Assembly: GCA_002407675.1 (NCBI GenBank)
Contig: DHNW01000024.1
Coordinates: 1-64,000 of the forward strand
Length of the DNA: 64,000 bases
From: Ruminococcaceae bacterium UBA5406
GTDB taxonomy: Bacteria; Bacillota; Clostridia; Oscillospirales; Acutalibacteraceae
Direction of reading: 5' to 3'
Position numbers and translations under genes: made by a program. Positions 1-8,215 of this stretch are shown here, in pieces; within the stretch, counting starts at the first letter, position 1, and each line of letters opens with the position of its first letter. The notes beneath the pieces were generated by a model. The model was not told the origin of the DNA, searched no databases, and worked only from the letters and a program-made list of their open reading frames with translations.

Positions 1-9
1 CTCTTCCGC

Positions 10-31
10 AGCGCCCTTTCCGTAAGGCGCT
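10..31 (-). other. Hairpin at the 5' end of a leftward transcript
   Basis: A perfect 6-bp inverted repeat (AGCGCC / GGCGCT, 10-nt loop) lies just downstream of the leftward promoter at 37-65. A transcript starting about 7 bases after the -10 box would begin with this hairpin. It could be a stabilising 5' structure or the start of a longer leader; the window edge cuts it off, so its role cannot be read here. Confidence 0.35.
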
Positions 32-36
32 TCTCT

Positions 37-65
37 ATAATACCAAACTCTTTCCTCCTTGTCAA
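37..65 (-). promoter_or_regulatory. Leftward sigma-A promoter pointing out of the window
   Basis: Read on the minus strand, TTGACA (60-65) and TATTAT (37-42) are separated by exactly 17 bases, a near-consensus housekeeping promoter. It points left, so it drives something beyond the window edge and not the lipoprotein gene, which ends at 150. The T-rich stretch between 66 and 149 shows no gene and no convincing hairpin terminator. Confidence 0.65.
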
Positions 66-149
66 CCCTTTTTCTTTACTTTTTTTTATCTTTTTGCGCC
101 TTTTCTTGCTTTTCACGTGTTTTTCGACCGCTGCGCTCATAAAAACTGC

Positions 150-1658
150 TTATTGATACGCAATATGTACGGTCAAACCTCGGTCGGATTTATCCGTAAT
201 ATACGATACATGATCGAAATCAATTGTCTTTCCCGCCTGGCCGGCAGCATTTTTCAGCCATGCAGACATTTTATAAGGCGCTTTCGACATCATGCCGGAT
301 ATCAGAATATCATAATCCGACGCTTTGTCAATATAAAACGCTATGGAAGTTTCTCCCGACTTTAATTCCGGGATAAGTTCGCCAATGACAGCCGTATCTT
401 CCGCACTGCTGAATGCGGATACATGGATTCCCTTTTTTTGAAAATAATTTTCCTCTGTCGCAGTGCATTTAGGCAGAAAAAGATTAAACTGAATCTCAGA
501 ATCACAGATTTGTTTGGTTGTCAAAGAAGAAACCAACGGTGAAACCTGATGGGTTAATTTCAATACAGAATCCGGAATGTTAAAATAATTATAAATCAAA
601 ACCGTATTATCGCACCACGTAACATCAAGGTTATACCAATTACCGTCTATTTGCATGACATTCCACATGTGGTTCACACCATCGCTGCTACCTCTGAGCA
701 AAGCACACTTCAGCCCCACAGATTCAGAAAGCAGCTGCATGGCACGTGAGTAGCCTTCGCAGACAGCCTTGTTGTCTACAAGCGCACCATAGGACGTAAA
801 CGCCTGCCAACGGCTTGAATCTGTTACGGCTGCCGTATCATAGCTGCAATGGCTGACCAGATACTGAAAAATAGAATTTTCCCTGTCAAATTGGCTAAGT
901 CCCGTAGGGATGGATTTTACAGCGGAAGCAAGAACATCGCTCAATTTTTGAATGGCAGCTTTGCACTCACTGGGCGACAGGACAGAATACAGCTGCAACA
1001 CCGTCTGGCCATTTTGATACCCATAGGAATATCTACTTGCAATCCAAAATACTTTGGGATGGTCGTCCATATACGCCGTTAAAGATACGCGTATCTGGGC
1101 TTCCGAAAGTTTCTGTGGAACTGTAACTTGCCCCATCGGATAAAGGCCTGAGGAATTTTTCTGCAAGGCTATCTGCGAAACGCTCTCATTAATTAATGTG
1201 TACAGAGTTTTTTCCGGCTGACTGGAAAGCGCCTGCAAACTGCTGTCCTGTTTGATTGCCGTATAATTGGCCGTTGCCAGTGCACCGCTGACAATTTTCT
1301 GAGTCGCTTCCGCTTTGGGAGGGAGTTTCGCATCAAGCAGTTTTGTTTCCCGAACAGTTGAGGAATGCTGAGTTTTTTTCGGGGCTGAAGAAGACACAGC
1401 TTTCTTTTGTGCTGGTTTAATAGCACTTACTGTCTTTTTTTTCACTCTGGAACTTTGTATTTCAGAAGAAGACGGGGCAGACAGAGTGACTTGTGAACTG
1501 GAACTGGAAGACAGATTCTTTACCTGTTTCAAGATATTCTTTTCTGAAGAACATCCTGAAACCGGCAGCGCTAAAATACAGACAGCTAAAACCGATGCAA
1601 GAGCCGAGCGAACCCAGCCATGACAATTCTGTTTAAAACCAGCACGTTGTTTTCTCAA
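150..1658 (-). CDS. Lipoprotein with transglutaminase-like domain
   Basis: Predicted secreted lipoprotein of about 502 residues. A basic, hydrophobic N-terminus ends in the lipobox LPVSGC, giving a lipid-anchored Cys near residue 36. A Ser/Lys-rich low-complexity linker of about 80 residues follows, then a transglutaminase-like core with a plausible Cys-His-Asp triad: Cys in AVCEGYSRA, His in VNHMWN, Asp in YNLDVTW. This fold is typical of cell-surface cysteine peptidase-like proteins in Clostridia; substrate unknown. The start is taken as TTG at 1658 because GGGAGGG lies 6 bases upstream; the longer reading (TTG at 1676) would begin upstream of that ribosome site. It is the last gene after the aspartate kinase, 89 bases away, and may be read from that operon. 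Confidence 0.8.
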   Translation of the reverse strand: MRKQRAGFKQNCHGWVRSALASVLAVCILALPVSGCSSEKNILKQVKNLSSSSSSQVTLSAPSSSEIQSSRVKKKTVSAIKPAQKKAVSSSAPKKTQHSSTVRETKLLDAKLPPKAEATQKIVSGALATANYTAIKQDSSLQALSSQPEKTLYTLINESVSQIALQKNSSGLYPMGQVTVPQKLSEAQIRVSLTAYMDDHPKVFWIASRYSYGYQNGQTVLQLYSVLSPSECKAAIQKLSDVLASAVKSIPTGLSQFDRENSIFQYLVSHCSYDTAAVTDSSRWQAFTSYGALVDNKAVCEGYSRAMQLLSESVGLKCALLRGSSDGVNHMWNVMQIDGNWYNLDVTWCDNTVLIYNYFNIPDSVLKLTHQVSPLVSSLTTKQICDSEIQFNLFLPKCTATEENYFQKKGIHVSAFSSAEDTAVIGELIPELKSGETSIAFYIDKASDYDILISGMMSKAPYKMSAWLKNAAGQAGKTIDFDHVSYITDKSDRGLTVHIAYQ

Positions 1659-1747
1659 GCAAAACCCTCCCTGCAAAAAAGTGGATTATAAAATATATCA
1701 GCTGCTATAAAATTTTTCGGTTATTGGTTATTATTGATATCAGCACT

Positions 1748-2971
1748 TCAATCTAAAACAGGTTTTCCAAAAAATTTGTCATGGATCACGGCCACTGCTT
1801 TATCAGCATCTTCATAATCAATCAAAACAGAAATTTTAATTTCGCTCGTAGATATCATATGGATATTAATATTGGCTTCATAGAGCGCTTCAAACATGTG
1901 CGCCGCTGTCCCTGCGTGAGACTCCATCCCTGCACCCACAATAGACACCTTGGCAACGTTCTCGTCATAAAGCACTGTTGTAGCACCGATCAGTTCTGAA
2001 TATGGGTCGAGAAGATCAATGGTCGGTTTCAGGTTTGCATGGCTTACGGTGAAACTGATATCTTTTGTCCCATTTCTGCCCACAGACTGAAGAATAATAT
2101 CAATATTGATGTTTTTCGCAGCCAGCTTTGAGAAAATTTTAAAAGCAAGGCCTGGTCTGTCCGGCACGCCGATAATGGAAACCCGGGCAACATCTTCATC
2201 CTTTGCAACACCGGTTATCAGCATTTCTTCCATTTTGTTTGCAGCCTCCCTAACAATCGTTCCCGGTTTGCTGGACATGCTGGAAAGCACTTCCAGTTCA
2301 ATGCCATACTTTTTGGCCATCTCCACCGACCGGTTATTCAGTACCTGCGCCCCTAAAGAAGCAAGTTCCAGCATCTCATCATAAGAAATAACAGAGAGTT
2401 TCCGGGCATTTTTCACTTTGCGGGGATCCGCCGTATAGACCCCTTCTACATCCGTAAAGATCTGGCACAGATCCGCATGCATTGCTGCGGCAATAGCAAC
2501 GGCGCTGGTATCAGAACCGCCTCTCCCCAGCGTAGTCACATCTCTGTAGCGATTAATCCCTTGAAATCCGGCTACAACAACGATATTTTTTTTATCCAGT
2601 TCTTTTTGAATTCGATCCGGTTCAATTCGTTTAATCCGCGCACTTCCATACGTTGAACTGGTTACAAAGCCCGCCTGCCAGCCAAGCAGAGACACCACTG
2701 GAAAACCCAGTTTTTCAATTGCCATGGCAAGCAGGGATGCCGACATCTGCTCACCGGCACTTAGCAGAACGTCCATTTCCCTTTTGGACGCATTCTCGTT
2801 GACTTGGGCTGCTTTAGCCAGTAAATCGTCCGTTGTGTCCCCTTGCGCCGACACAACAACAATCACATTATTGCTTTTTGCATATGTTTTGGTCACAATA
2901 TCCGCCACACGAAACAGCCGCTCTGAGTCGGCAACGGAACTGCCGCCGAATTTCTGAACAATCAGGCTCAT
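1748..2971 (-). CDS. lysC: Aspartate kinase
   Basis: Phosphorylates L-aspartate with ATP to aspartyl-4-phosphate, the first step to threonine, methionine, isoleucine, lysine and diaminopimelate. At 407 residues it has the normal length of a monofunctional aspartokinase. The N-terminal signature VQKFGGSSV is followed by the amino-acid kinase core (GRGGSDTSAVA near residue 150). Two ACT domains fill the last 150 residues (VSIIGVPDRPGLA and VSIVGAGM), the usual site of lysine and/or threonine feedback; which effector acts cannot be read. ATG start with GGAGG 11 bases upstream. It follows thrB after about 50 bases, so hom, thrB and this kinase probably form one threonine operon. The symbol is by convention; thrA-like naming is also possible. 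Confidence 0.95.
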   Translation of the reverse strand: MSLIVQKFGGSSVADSERLFRVADIVTKTYAKSNNVIVVVSAQGDTTDDLLAKAAQVNENASKREMDVLLSAGEQMSASLLAMAIEKLGFPVVSLLGWQAGFVTSSTYGSARIKRIEPDRIQKELDKKNIVVVAGFQGINRYRDVTTLGRGGSDTSAVAIAAAMHADLCQIFTDVEGVYTADPRKVKNARKLSVISYDEMLELASLGAQVLNNRSVEMAKKYGIELEVLSSMSSKPGTIVREAANKMEEMLITGVAKDEDVARVSIIGVPDRPGLAFKIFSKLAAKNINIDIILQSVGRNGTKDISFTVSHANLKPTIDLLDPYSELIGATTVLYDENVAKVSIVGAGMESHAGTAAHMFEALYEANINIHMISTSEIKISVLIDYEDADKAVAVIHDKFFGKPVLD

Positions 2972-3022
2972 AAAATTCCACCCTCCAATATTATTGGGTC
3001 AGACGGTATTCTGTGCTCCGCC

Positions 3023-3919
3023 CTATTCCGTGAAAATCTTTGCCCCTTCTGGATCCGTTCCAAGGGTCTCAATTTTCCAACCATCAATTCCTCTTTTTTT
3101 CATCCGGGAAACTGCCTGACTGGAAAACGCATCCGCCTTGTCCACGGCAACCATAGAAATGATCGTAGGACCTGCTCCGCTGATATAGGTGCCGAGCGAT
3201 CCCAGCTCATAGCTCATGCGGAAAACATCATCCAAATGCGCTATCAGACCTGCACGGTAAGGCTGATGGATTTTATCCTGCACCGCAACACGAAGATTCT
3301 CCAGCCGGCCGGAAAAAAGAGAAGCCGTCATCAGAGCGGAACGGGATAAATTATAAACCGCGTCGCTTCTGGAATACTGCTGCGGCAGAACCGACCGCGC
3401 CTTTTCTGTCTTGAGTTCAAACGGCGGAATAAACAGCACAAAGCGGATTTTATCCGAAACCGGCACACTGACACTGTATACCCGGCCGGCCTCGATAGCC
3501 GAGGCCGCAAGGCCTCCTTCAATCGCAGGAGTCGTATTGTCAGGATGTCCTTCGATCTCGGCTGCCAGGTTCGTTAGTTCCTGACGGTTCAAAGGGCTCC
3601 CTAGAAGACGGTTGGCACCGGTAATTCCCGCCACAATGCAGGCGGAGCTGCTGCCAAGCCCGCGGGCCATTGGAATATCATTTTTCTGAACGATTTTCAG
3701 CCCGGGCAGCTCGCGGCCGCACTTTTCATAAAGGCGTTTTGCCGCCCAAAAAATCAAATTGCTTTTATCCCGTGGGACAACGACGTCATCCTTGCAGGAA
3801 ATTTCAAGAGTATCCGACTCTTCCATCCAAACCTGGTTATACATTGTCAGCGCGATTCCGAGGGAATCAAAACCGGAACCAAGGTTGGCACTGGTAGCCG
3901 GAACCTGAATACGTATCAT
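3023..3919 (-). CDS. thrB: Homoserine kinase
   Basis: GHMP-family kinase converting L-homoserine to O-phospho-L-homoserine in threonine synthesis. The N-terminal PATSANLGSGFDSLG and the ATP-binding PMARGLGSSSACIV (about residue 80) are the classic GHMP motifs, and a C-terminal GTYISGAGPTI completes the family pattern. Length of 298 residues is usual. The ATG at 3919 was chosen over an upstream TTG (3949) because GGGG lies just upstream of it, it sits 16 bases after the hom stop, and the protein then begins MIRIQVPATSANLG, as in the family. No threonine synthase (thrC) is present in the window. Confidence 0.95.
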   Translation of the reverse strand: MIRIQVPATSANLGSGFDSLGIALTMYNQVWMEESDTLEISCKDDVVVPRDKSNLIFWAAKRLYEKCGRELPGLKIVQKNDIPMARGLGSSSACIVAGITGANRLLGSPLNRQELTNLAAEIEGHPDNTTPAIEGGLAASAIEAGRVYSVSVPVSDKIRFVLFIPPFELKTEKARSVLPQQYSRSDAVYNLSRSALMTASLFSGRLENLRVAVQDKIHQPYRAGLIAHLDDVFRMSYELGSLGTYISGAGPTIISMVAVDKADAFSSQAVSRMKKRGIDGWKIETLGTDPEGAKIFTE

Positions 3920-3935
3920 TTCAACATCCCCGAAC

Positions 3936-5180
3936 TCACAGATCGCCAATACGGATCGTGTTTAATATTTGAATTCCTTCCTGCGAAGCCTGCTGCAGCT
4001 GCTGGGCAATTTCCTTCTCTTTCATTTTCTTTGTAACAAAGGCAACCTCTCCCGGCTCCGGCACTTTTCTGGAAAGGCGTTCTACCCGGCCGAATAGTTT
4101 GTCAACTGTTTGAAAAGCCGAGAACTCATCCGCGGCTTTTCCCCGGACAAACATGGCCGTTTCATATTCGCGGTAGTCTTCCACATAATCCGGCGAACCG
4201 TCATCCCAATACAGATATTTGCGTGCTTTAAAATGCTTCACACAATCAATCACATCCGCGACGACGGCGCTGGCCGTTGGCAGTTTCCCGGCTCCTTTTC
4301 CATAAAAGACGACGTCCCCCGTCGAATCGCCCCGTACCATAATTCCATTGAATTCATCATCTACATTGGCCAGCTGGCTTTCCCGAGATAGAAACATCGG
4401 GCAAACCATGATCTGAATTTTTCCGCTGTCTGTCTTGCGGACCATTCCGATCAATTTTACCACGCCTCCCCATGAGGCGGCATATTCGACATCGGCAAGC
4501 GTGATTTTAGAAATCCCCTCCGTATGAACCTGGTCGGGATAAACATGCTTCCCGTAGGCCAGGGAAGCTAAAATACAGATTTTCCGGCAGGCATCGAGGC
4601 CCCCCACATCCGAAGAGGGATCGCGTTCTGCATAACCGAGCTTCTGTGCCATAGCCAGCGATTCCTGAAAGCTCATCCCTTCGCGGATCATTTTGGTCAG
4701 AATGAAATTAGTCGTACCATTCAGAATACCGGCTATTCCGATTACTTCATTGGCGGCAAGACACTGGCTGATGGGGCGGATAATGGGAATTCCGCCGCCA
4801 ACGCTCGCTTCAAAGAGAAAATTCAGATTATTTTTCTGAGCAATCTTTAAGAGCTGAGCGCCCTTCATTGCCACTAATTCCTTATTGGACGTTACAACAC
4901 TTTTTCCGTTTTCAAGGCAGCTTTTCACATATTCGAATGCCGGGTGCAGCCCACCCATCACTTCTACAACGATCCGCACCTCCGGATCATTCAGAATCGT
5001 ATCAAACGATTTTGTGAATTTGCCCGAATACGGGCTGTCTGGAAAATCCCGCCGATCCAGGATATATTTGATTCCGATCCGCTCTTTGGCCCGGCTGGCA
5101 ATATTGTCGGCATGCTTGGACAATATTTCCACAACGCCAGAACCAACTGTACCGTAGCCCATCACCGCAATTTTTACCAT
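3936..5180 (-). CDS. hom: Homoserine dehydrogenase
   Basis: NAD(P)-dependent reduction of aspartate semialdehyde to homoserine. The Rossmann motif GYGTVGSGVVEIL opens the protein. EVMGG and SVVTSNKELVA follow in the nucleotide/substrate-binding half, and ILNGTTNFILTKM with the following DVGGLDACRK motif lies in the catalytic domain. The C-terminal 80 residues form an ACT-like regulatory domain, as in Gram-positive Hom. Start is ATG 5180 (AAGGAG 8 bases upstream), giving 414 residues; the longer in-frame start at 5216 would begin upstream of that ribosome site. First gene of hom-thrB-aspartate kinase, with its own promoter candidate at 5250-5278. Confidence 0.95.
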   Translation of the reverse strand: MVKIAVMGYGTVGSGVVEILSKHADNIASRAKERIGIKYILDRRDFPDSPYSGKFTKSFDTILNDPEVRIVVEVMGGLHPAFEYVKSCLENGKSVVTSNKELVAMKGAQLLKIAQKNNLNFLFEASVGGGIPIIRPISQCLAANEVIGIAGILNGTTNFILTKMIREGMSFQESLAMAQKLGYAERDPSSDVGGLDACRKICILASLAYGKHVYPDQVHTEGISKITLADVEYAASWGGVVKLIGMVRKTDSGKIQIMVCPMFLSRESQLANVDDEFNGIMVRGDSTGDVVFYGKGAGKLPTASAVVADVIDCVKHFKARKYLYWDDGSPDYVEDYREYETAMFVRGKAADEFSAFQTVDKLFGRVERLSRKVPEPGEVAFVTKKMKEKEIAQQLQQASQEGIQILNTIRIGDL

Positions 5181-5249
5181 AGACTGCACTCCTTGTTCGA
5201 ATGGTTTCCCAATCATTTCTGCATAGACACTGAACTCTTTCGCTTTACC

Positions 5250-5278
5250 AGTTTACCATGTTTCTGTAAAGGTTTCAA
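5250..5278 (-). promoter_or_regulatory. Promoter candidate for the hom operon
   Basis: Minus-strand TTGAAA (5273-5278), a 17-base spacer and TAAACT (5250-5255) with a TG just before the -10 box. It lies in the 127-base gap between the penicillin-binding protein gene and hom, about 65 bases ahead of the hom start. I see no T-box or other riboswitch in this leader. Confidence 0.5.
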
Positions 5279-5307
5279 CCGCAAGTAATGCAGAAGGGAA
5301 AAACGGT

Positions 5308-7677
5308 CTATGGCGAATTCTGCTTCTCGCCGCTGACGGCTGACTTCTTCCCTGATTTAGCACTGCTGTTGGGGGGCATCTCACTTTCGGGAGACACCTG
5401 AGATCCCGAAACGGAATTTTCTGGTTCGGACTGCGTTTCTGAGGCAGCACCGGATTCAATCGGTGCAGACGATGTTTCAGGAACCTGACTTTCCGGAAGT
5501 GCACTTTCCACCCCGCTTTCCGCCCCGCTGGACGGACTGGATGAAACCGCACCCGCATGACTGATATCGCATGTGGCCGGAAGATTATTCTTATCATACC
5601 AGCCCACGCCGGTCTGCGTACAGACACCCGAATTTGCCAGAAGACCGCTCTGCTGGCAGTAAACAGCCGATACAACGTTGGAATCGAACGTAAAGTCTTT
5701 TTTCTTCTTGCCTTTCAAGTAATTTTCCATAATGGTCTTCCAAACTTTTTTGGCTACGGACGCCTGGCCGTTATCCAGCTTTTTGGGAGTCTTATAGCCT
5801 GTCCACACGCCCGCCACGGCATAAGGCGAACCTCCGACAAACCAGCTGTCTTTTTCCGCATCTGTCGTACCGGTTTTGCCAAAACAGTCCCAGCCGCTGA
5901 TATTGGCAGCGGTCCCGGTGCCGTTCGTCACAACGCGCCTGAGCAGCTTGTTCATAATGGTCGAAGCAGATGACGAAATCGCCTGTGTAGGGACTTCATT
6001 CCGGTTATCGAGAACCACGTTTCCATCATGGTCGGTCACATAATAATAGGTATACGGCTGATAATACTTGCCGCCGTCTCCGAAAATCTGAAATCCGGCT
6101 GTCATTTCACGGACTGTTACACCTTTTGTAAGACCGCCGATCCCCATAGCCAGCGTTTTGTCCGTCGGTTCCAGGCTGGTGAATCCCAGCTTCTTTGTCA
6201 TAAAATCAAATGCTGCCGCAGGTGTTACTTTTTTAAAAAGACTAATGGCCGCAGCATTGTAAGATTTACGCAAAGCAAGATCCACCGTGATATTGCCATG
6301 ATAGACTCTATCCCAGTTTTTCGGGCCGGCTTTGTTTCCGCTCCAATTCGCCTGCGGTTCATCACTCAGGAGAGTGGAATAATTGGCAATTCCAAGATTG
6401 ATTGCCGGCCCGTAAACTGCAAGCGGCTTTATGGAAGAACCCGGCTGTCGTTTTGCGTCCGTTGCGTTATTGTACCAGCGGTTGCCCGTTTTCTTCCCGC
6501 GCATTCCGACTATTGCCATCACGCGCCCCGAATAATCCATGGCAAGGTAGCCGCCCTGAAGGTTCGGATACGAAGACGGAAAAACTTTGCTGCTGCTGAA
6601 TGCGCTTTCTGATATTTGCTGCATATTCTGGTTCATAGCGGAATATATCGACAAACCGCCATGATAAATCATATTGATCGCATTGCTTGAGGAACAGTTA
6701 TAGGCTTTCATCAGACCATCTTTGACATCTTCAATCATCGCGTCTGTATACCAGTTCCACACATCGTTTTCATCAACCACAGTTTCTTCTTTTTTACCCA
6801 CAAAGGCCATGTGCTCCGACTCCGCGACGGCAGACTGGTACTCTGCATCTGTAATTCTGCCTTGATCGTGCATGGCCTTCAGAACAATCTGCTGGCGCTT
6901 TTTGTTTGCTTCAGGATGCAGAAACGGATTATTGGCCGTCGGATTCTGTGTAATTCCTGCAATAGCCGCACACTGGGCAATATCACATTTTTCAATGTTT
7001 TTCCCGAAATAAAGGTTTGCCGCAGACTGAACGCCGTCGCAGCCGTTCCCAAAATTGACCACGTTCAGATAAGCCGTGAGGATTTCCTGTTTTGTATATT
7101 TTTTTTCCAAGTTCAGCGCTCGGAAAATCTCTGTGACTTTTCGTGTAAGACTGACTTCATTGTCCCCGGTTATATTTTTAATCAGCTGCTGCGTAATGGT
7201 GGATCCTCCATAGCTGCCGCTGTTGCCGCCGATAAGATGGAACAGGTTGGCTGCCGCACTGAAAGTCCTTTGCCAATCGACACCCTTATGCTCCCAAAAC
7301 CGTTTATCCTCAATGGAAACAATCGCATCCTTCATTGCCTGCGGAATTTTGTCATAGTCTACCCAGATCCGATTTTCATCGCTGCAGATACTGGCATATT
7401 TCACCGGATGGGCACTGTCGTCATCCGGCCCATTGACATAGATAAAAGAAGTATAATTCAGCTGCAATTTATGAAGGTCAAAATCAATGGAGGAGTCTTT
7501 CAAACTGTATATAAATGAAACTATCGCAGCAAAAACGATTACACCTGCAATCAGCAAAATGATCAAAATCGTCAGCACAGCTTTCAGGAACATGCCCCAT
7601 ACCGATTTGCCGGTGCTGATATGATCTCCCATGGTATTCCGGGCACCTGAAAACTTGCTGATATCTGTTTTTCTCAC
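5308..7677 (-). CDS. Class A penicillin-binding protein (glycosyltransferase/transpeptidase)
   Basis: Bifunctional peptidoglycan synthase of about 789 residues, anchored by one N-terminal membrane segment (about residues 30-60). The GT51 glycosyltransferase domain carries the catalytic Glu in IEDKRFWEHKGVD and the GGSTITQQLIKN motif. The penicillin-binding transpeptidase domain shows SSIK (QPGSSIKPL, active Ser), the SYN motif (RKSYNAAA) and GKTGTT. The last 100 residues are a Ser/Pro/Glu-rich, probably disordered outer tail, a common ending in Clostridia. GTG at 7677 is preferred because AAGGTGG stands 5 bases ahead; the first GTG (7686) overlaps that site. It diverges from the BofC-like gene. 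Confidence 0.93.
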   Translation of the reverse strand: MRKTDISKFSGARNTMGDHISTGKSVWGMFLKAVLTILIILLIAGVIVFAAIVSFIYSLKDSSIDFDLHKLQLNYTSFIYVNGPDDDSAHPVKYASICSDENRIWVDYDKIPQAMKDAIVSIEDKRFWEHKGVDWQRTFSAAANLFHLIGGNSGSYGGSTITQQLIKNITGDNEVSLTRKVTEIFRALNLEKKYTKQEILTAYLNVVNFGNGCDGVQSAANLYFGKNIEKCDIAQCAAIAGITQNPTANNPFLHPEANKKRQQIVLKAMHDQGRITDAEYQSAVAESEHMAFVGKKEETVVDENDVWNWYTDAMIEDVKDGLMKAYNCSSSNAINMIYHGGLSIYSAMNQNMQQISESAFSSSKVFPSSYPNLQGGYLAMDYSGRVMAIVGMRGKKTGNRWYNNATDAKRQPGSSIKPLAVYGPAINLGIANYSTLLSDEPQANWSGNKAGPKNWDRVYHGNITVDLALRKSYNAAAISLFKKVTPAAAFDFMTKKLGFTSLEPTDKTLAMGIGGLTKGVTVREMTAGFQIFGDGGKYYQPYTYYYVTDHDGNVVLDNRNEVPTQAISSSASTIMNKLLRRVVTNGTGTAANISGWDCFGKTGTTDAEKDSWFVGGSPYAVAGVWTGYKTPKKLDNGQASVAKKVWKTIMENYLKGKKKKDFTFDSNVVSAVYCQQSGLLANSGVCTQTGVGWYDKNNLPATCDISHAGAVSSSPSSGAESGVESALPESQVPETSSAPIESGAASETQSEPENSVSGSQVSPESEMPPNSSAKSGKKSAVSGEKQNSP

Positions 7678-7768
7678 TGATACCACCTTCCCGGCAAGCG
7701 ATCTGCCTAATCTGATGGAATGTATATTTTACCAATATTTTCAAAATAATAACTCCGAGGTGATTCTG

Positions 7769-8152
7769 TTGAAAAAGACTCTCATGCTGCTGATTAGCAC
7801 AGCGGCTTTGATTACCGTACTGCTGCTTATACAGCTTCCGGTAAAGCAGCGCACAGCCTCCCCGGCCTCATCTTCTGAAAAAAGCACGTCGTATTATTTT
7901 AGCTCAAATGATACTTTAAGTCAAGAAAGCAGTAGCACTGTGAAAGCGAACGCCAAAACCAGGGATTCCTACACCATAAAAATCTACCACGGCCATATAG
8001 GAGTATTCAAAAATAAACAAACAGAACCGTTCCGTGAGTATAACACGGAGATTGACGTCCTTCCGGAGCAGGATCAGCAGGATCTTGCAGCAGGGATTGT
8101 CGTATATTCCATGGAGGAAGTGGAAAAAAGGATTGAAGATTACGACGCATAA
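7769..8152 (+). CDS. BofC-like small exported protein
   Basis: 127-residue protein beginning at TTG 7769, with GAGGTGA 5 bases upstream. An N-terminal hydrophobic segment (about residues 5-22) suggests a membrane anchor or signal peptide. A Ser-rich linker follows, then a C-terminal domain of about 60 residues with the pattern YTIKIYHGHIGVF...LPEQDQQDLAAGI...EEVEKRIEDY. This resembles the C-terminal domain of BofC, the forespore protein that tempers SpoIVB signalling in Bacillus. It lacks a full BofC N-terminal domain, so a true BofC role is uncertain; such proteins are widespread in Clostridia as small exported proteins of unknown function. It is alone in its orientation, divergent from the penicillin-binding protein gene, and ends at a strong terminator shared with secDF. 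Confidence 0.75.
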   Translation: MKKTLMLLISTAALITVLLLIQLPVKQRTASPASSSEKSTSYYFSSNDTLSQESSSTVKANAKTRDSYTIKIYHGHIGVFKNKQTEPFREYNTEIDVLPEQDQQDLAAGIVVYSMEEVEKRIEDYDA

Positions 8153-8163
8153 AAGCGCAAAAC

Positions 8164-8207
8164 GGGCACCAATACGCAAAAGATCAACGCATTGGTGCCC
8201 GCTTTTT
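8164..8207. terminator. Bidirectional terminator between BofC-like gene and secDF
   Basis: A 13-bp near-perfect stem (GGGCACCAATACG / CGCATTGGTGCCC) is followed on the plus strand by GCTTTTT and on the minus strand by GTTTTGCGCTTTT. It stands between two convergent genes and can end both transcripts. Confidence 0.9.
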
Positions 8208-8215
8208 GAATCGAA

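Noticed and set aside
5181..5307. Possible riboswitch or T-box ahead of hom
   Set aside because: No T-box core, no lysine-riboswitch pattern and no terminator stem; only a promoter candidate is supported.
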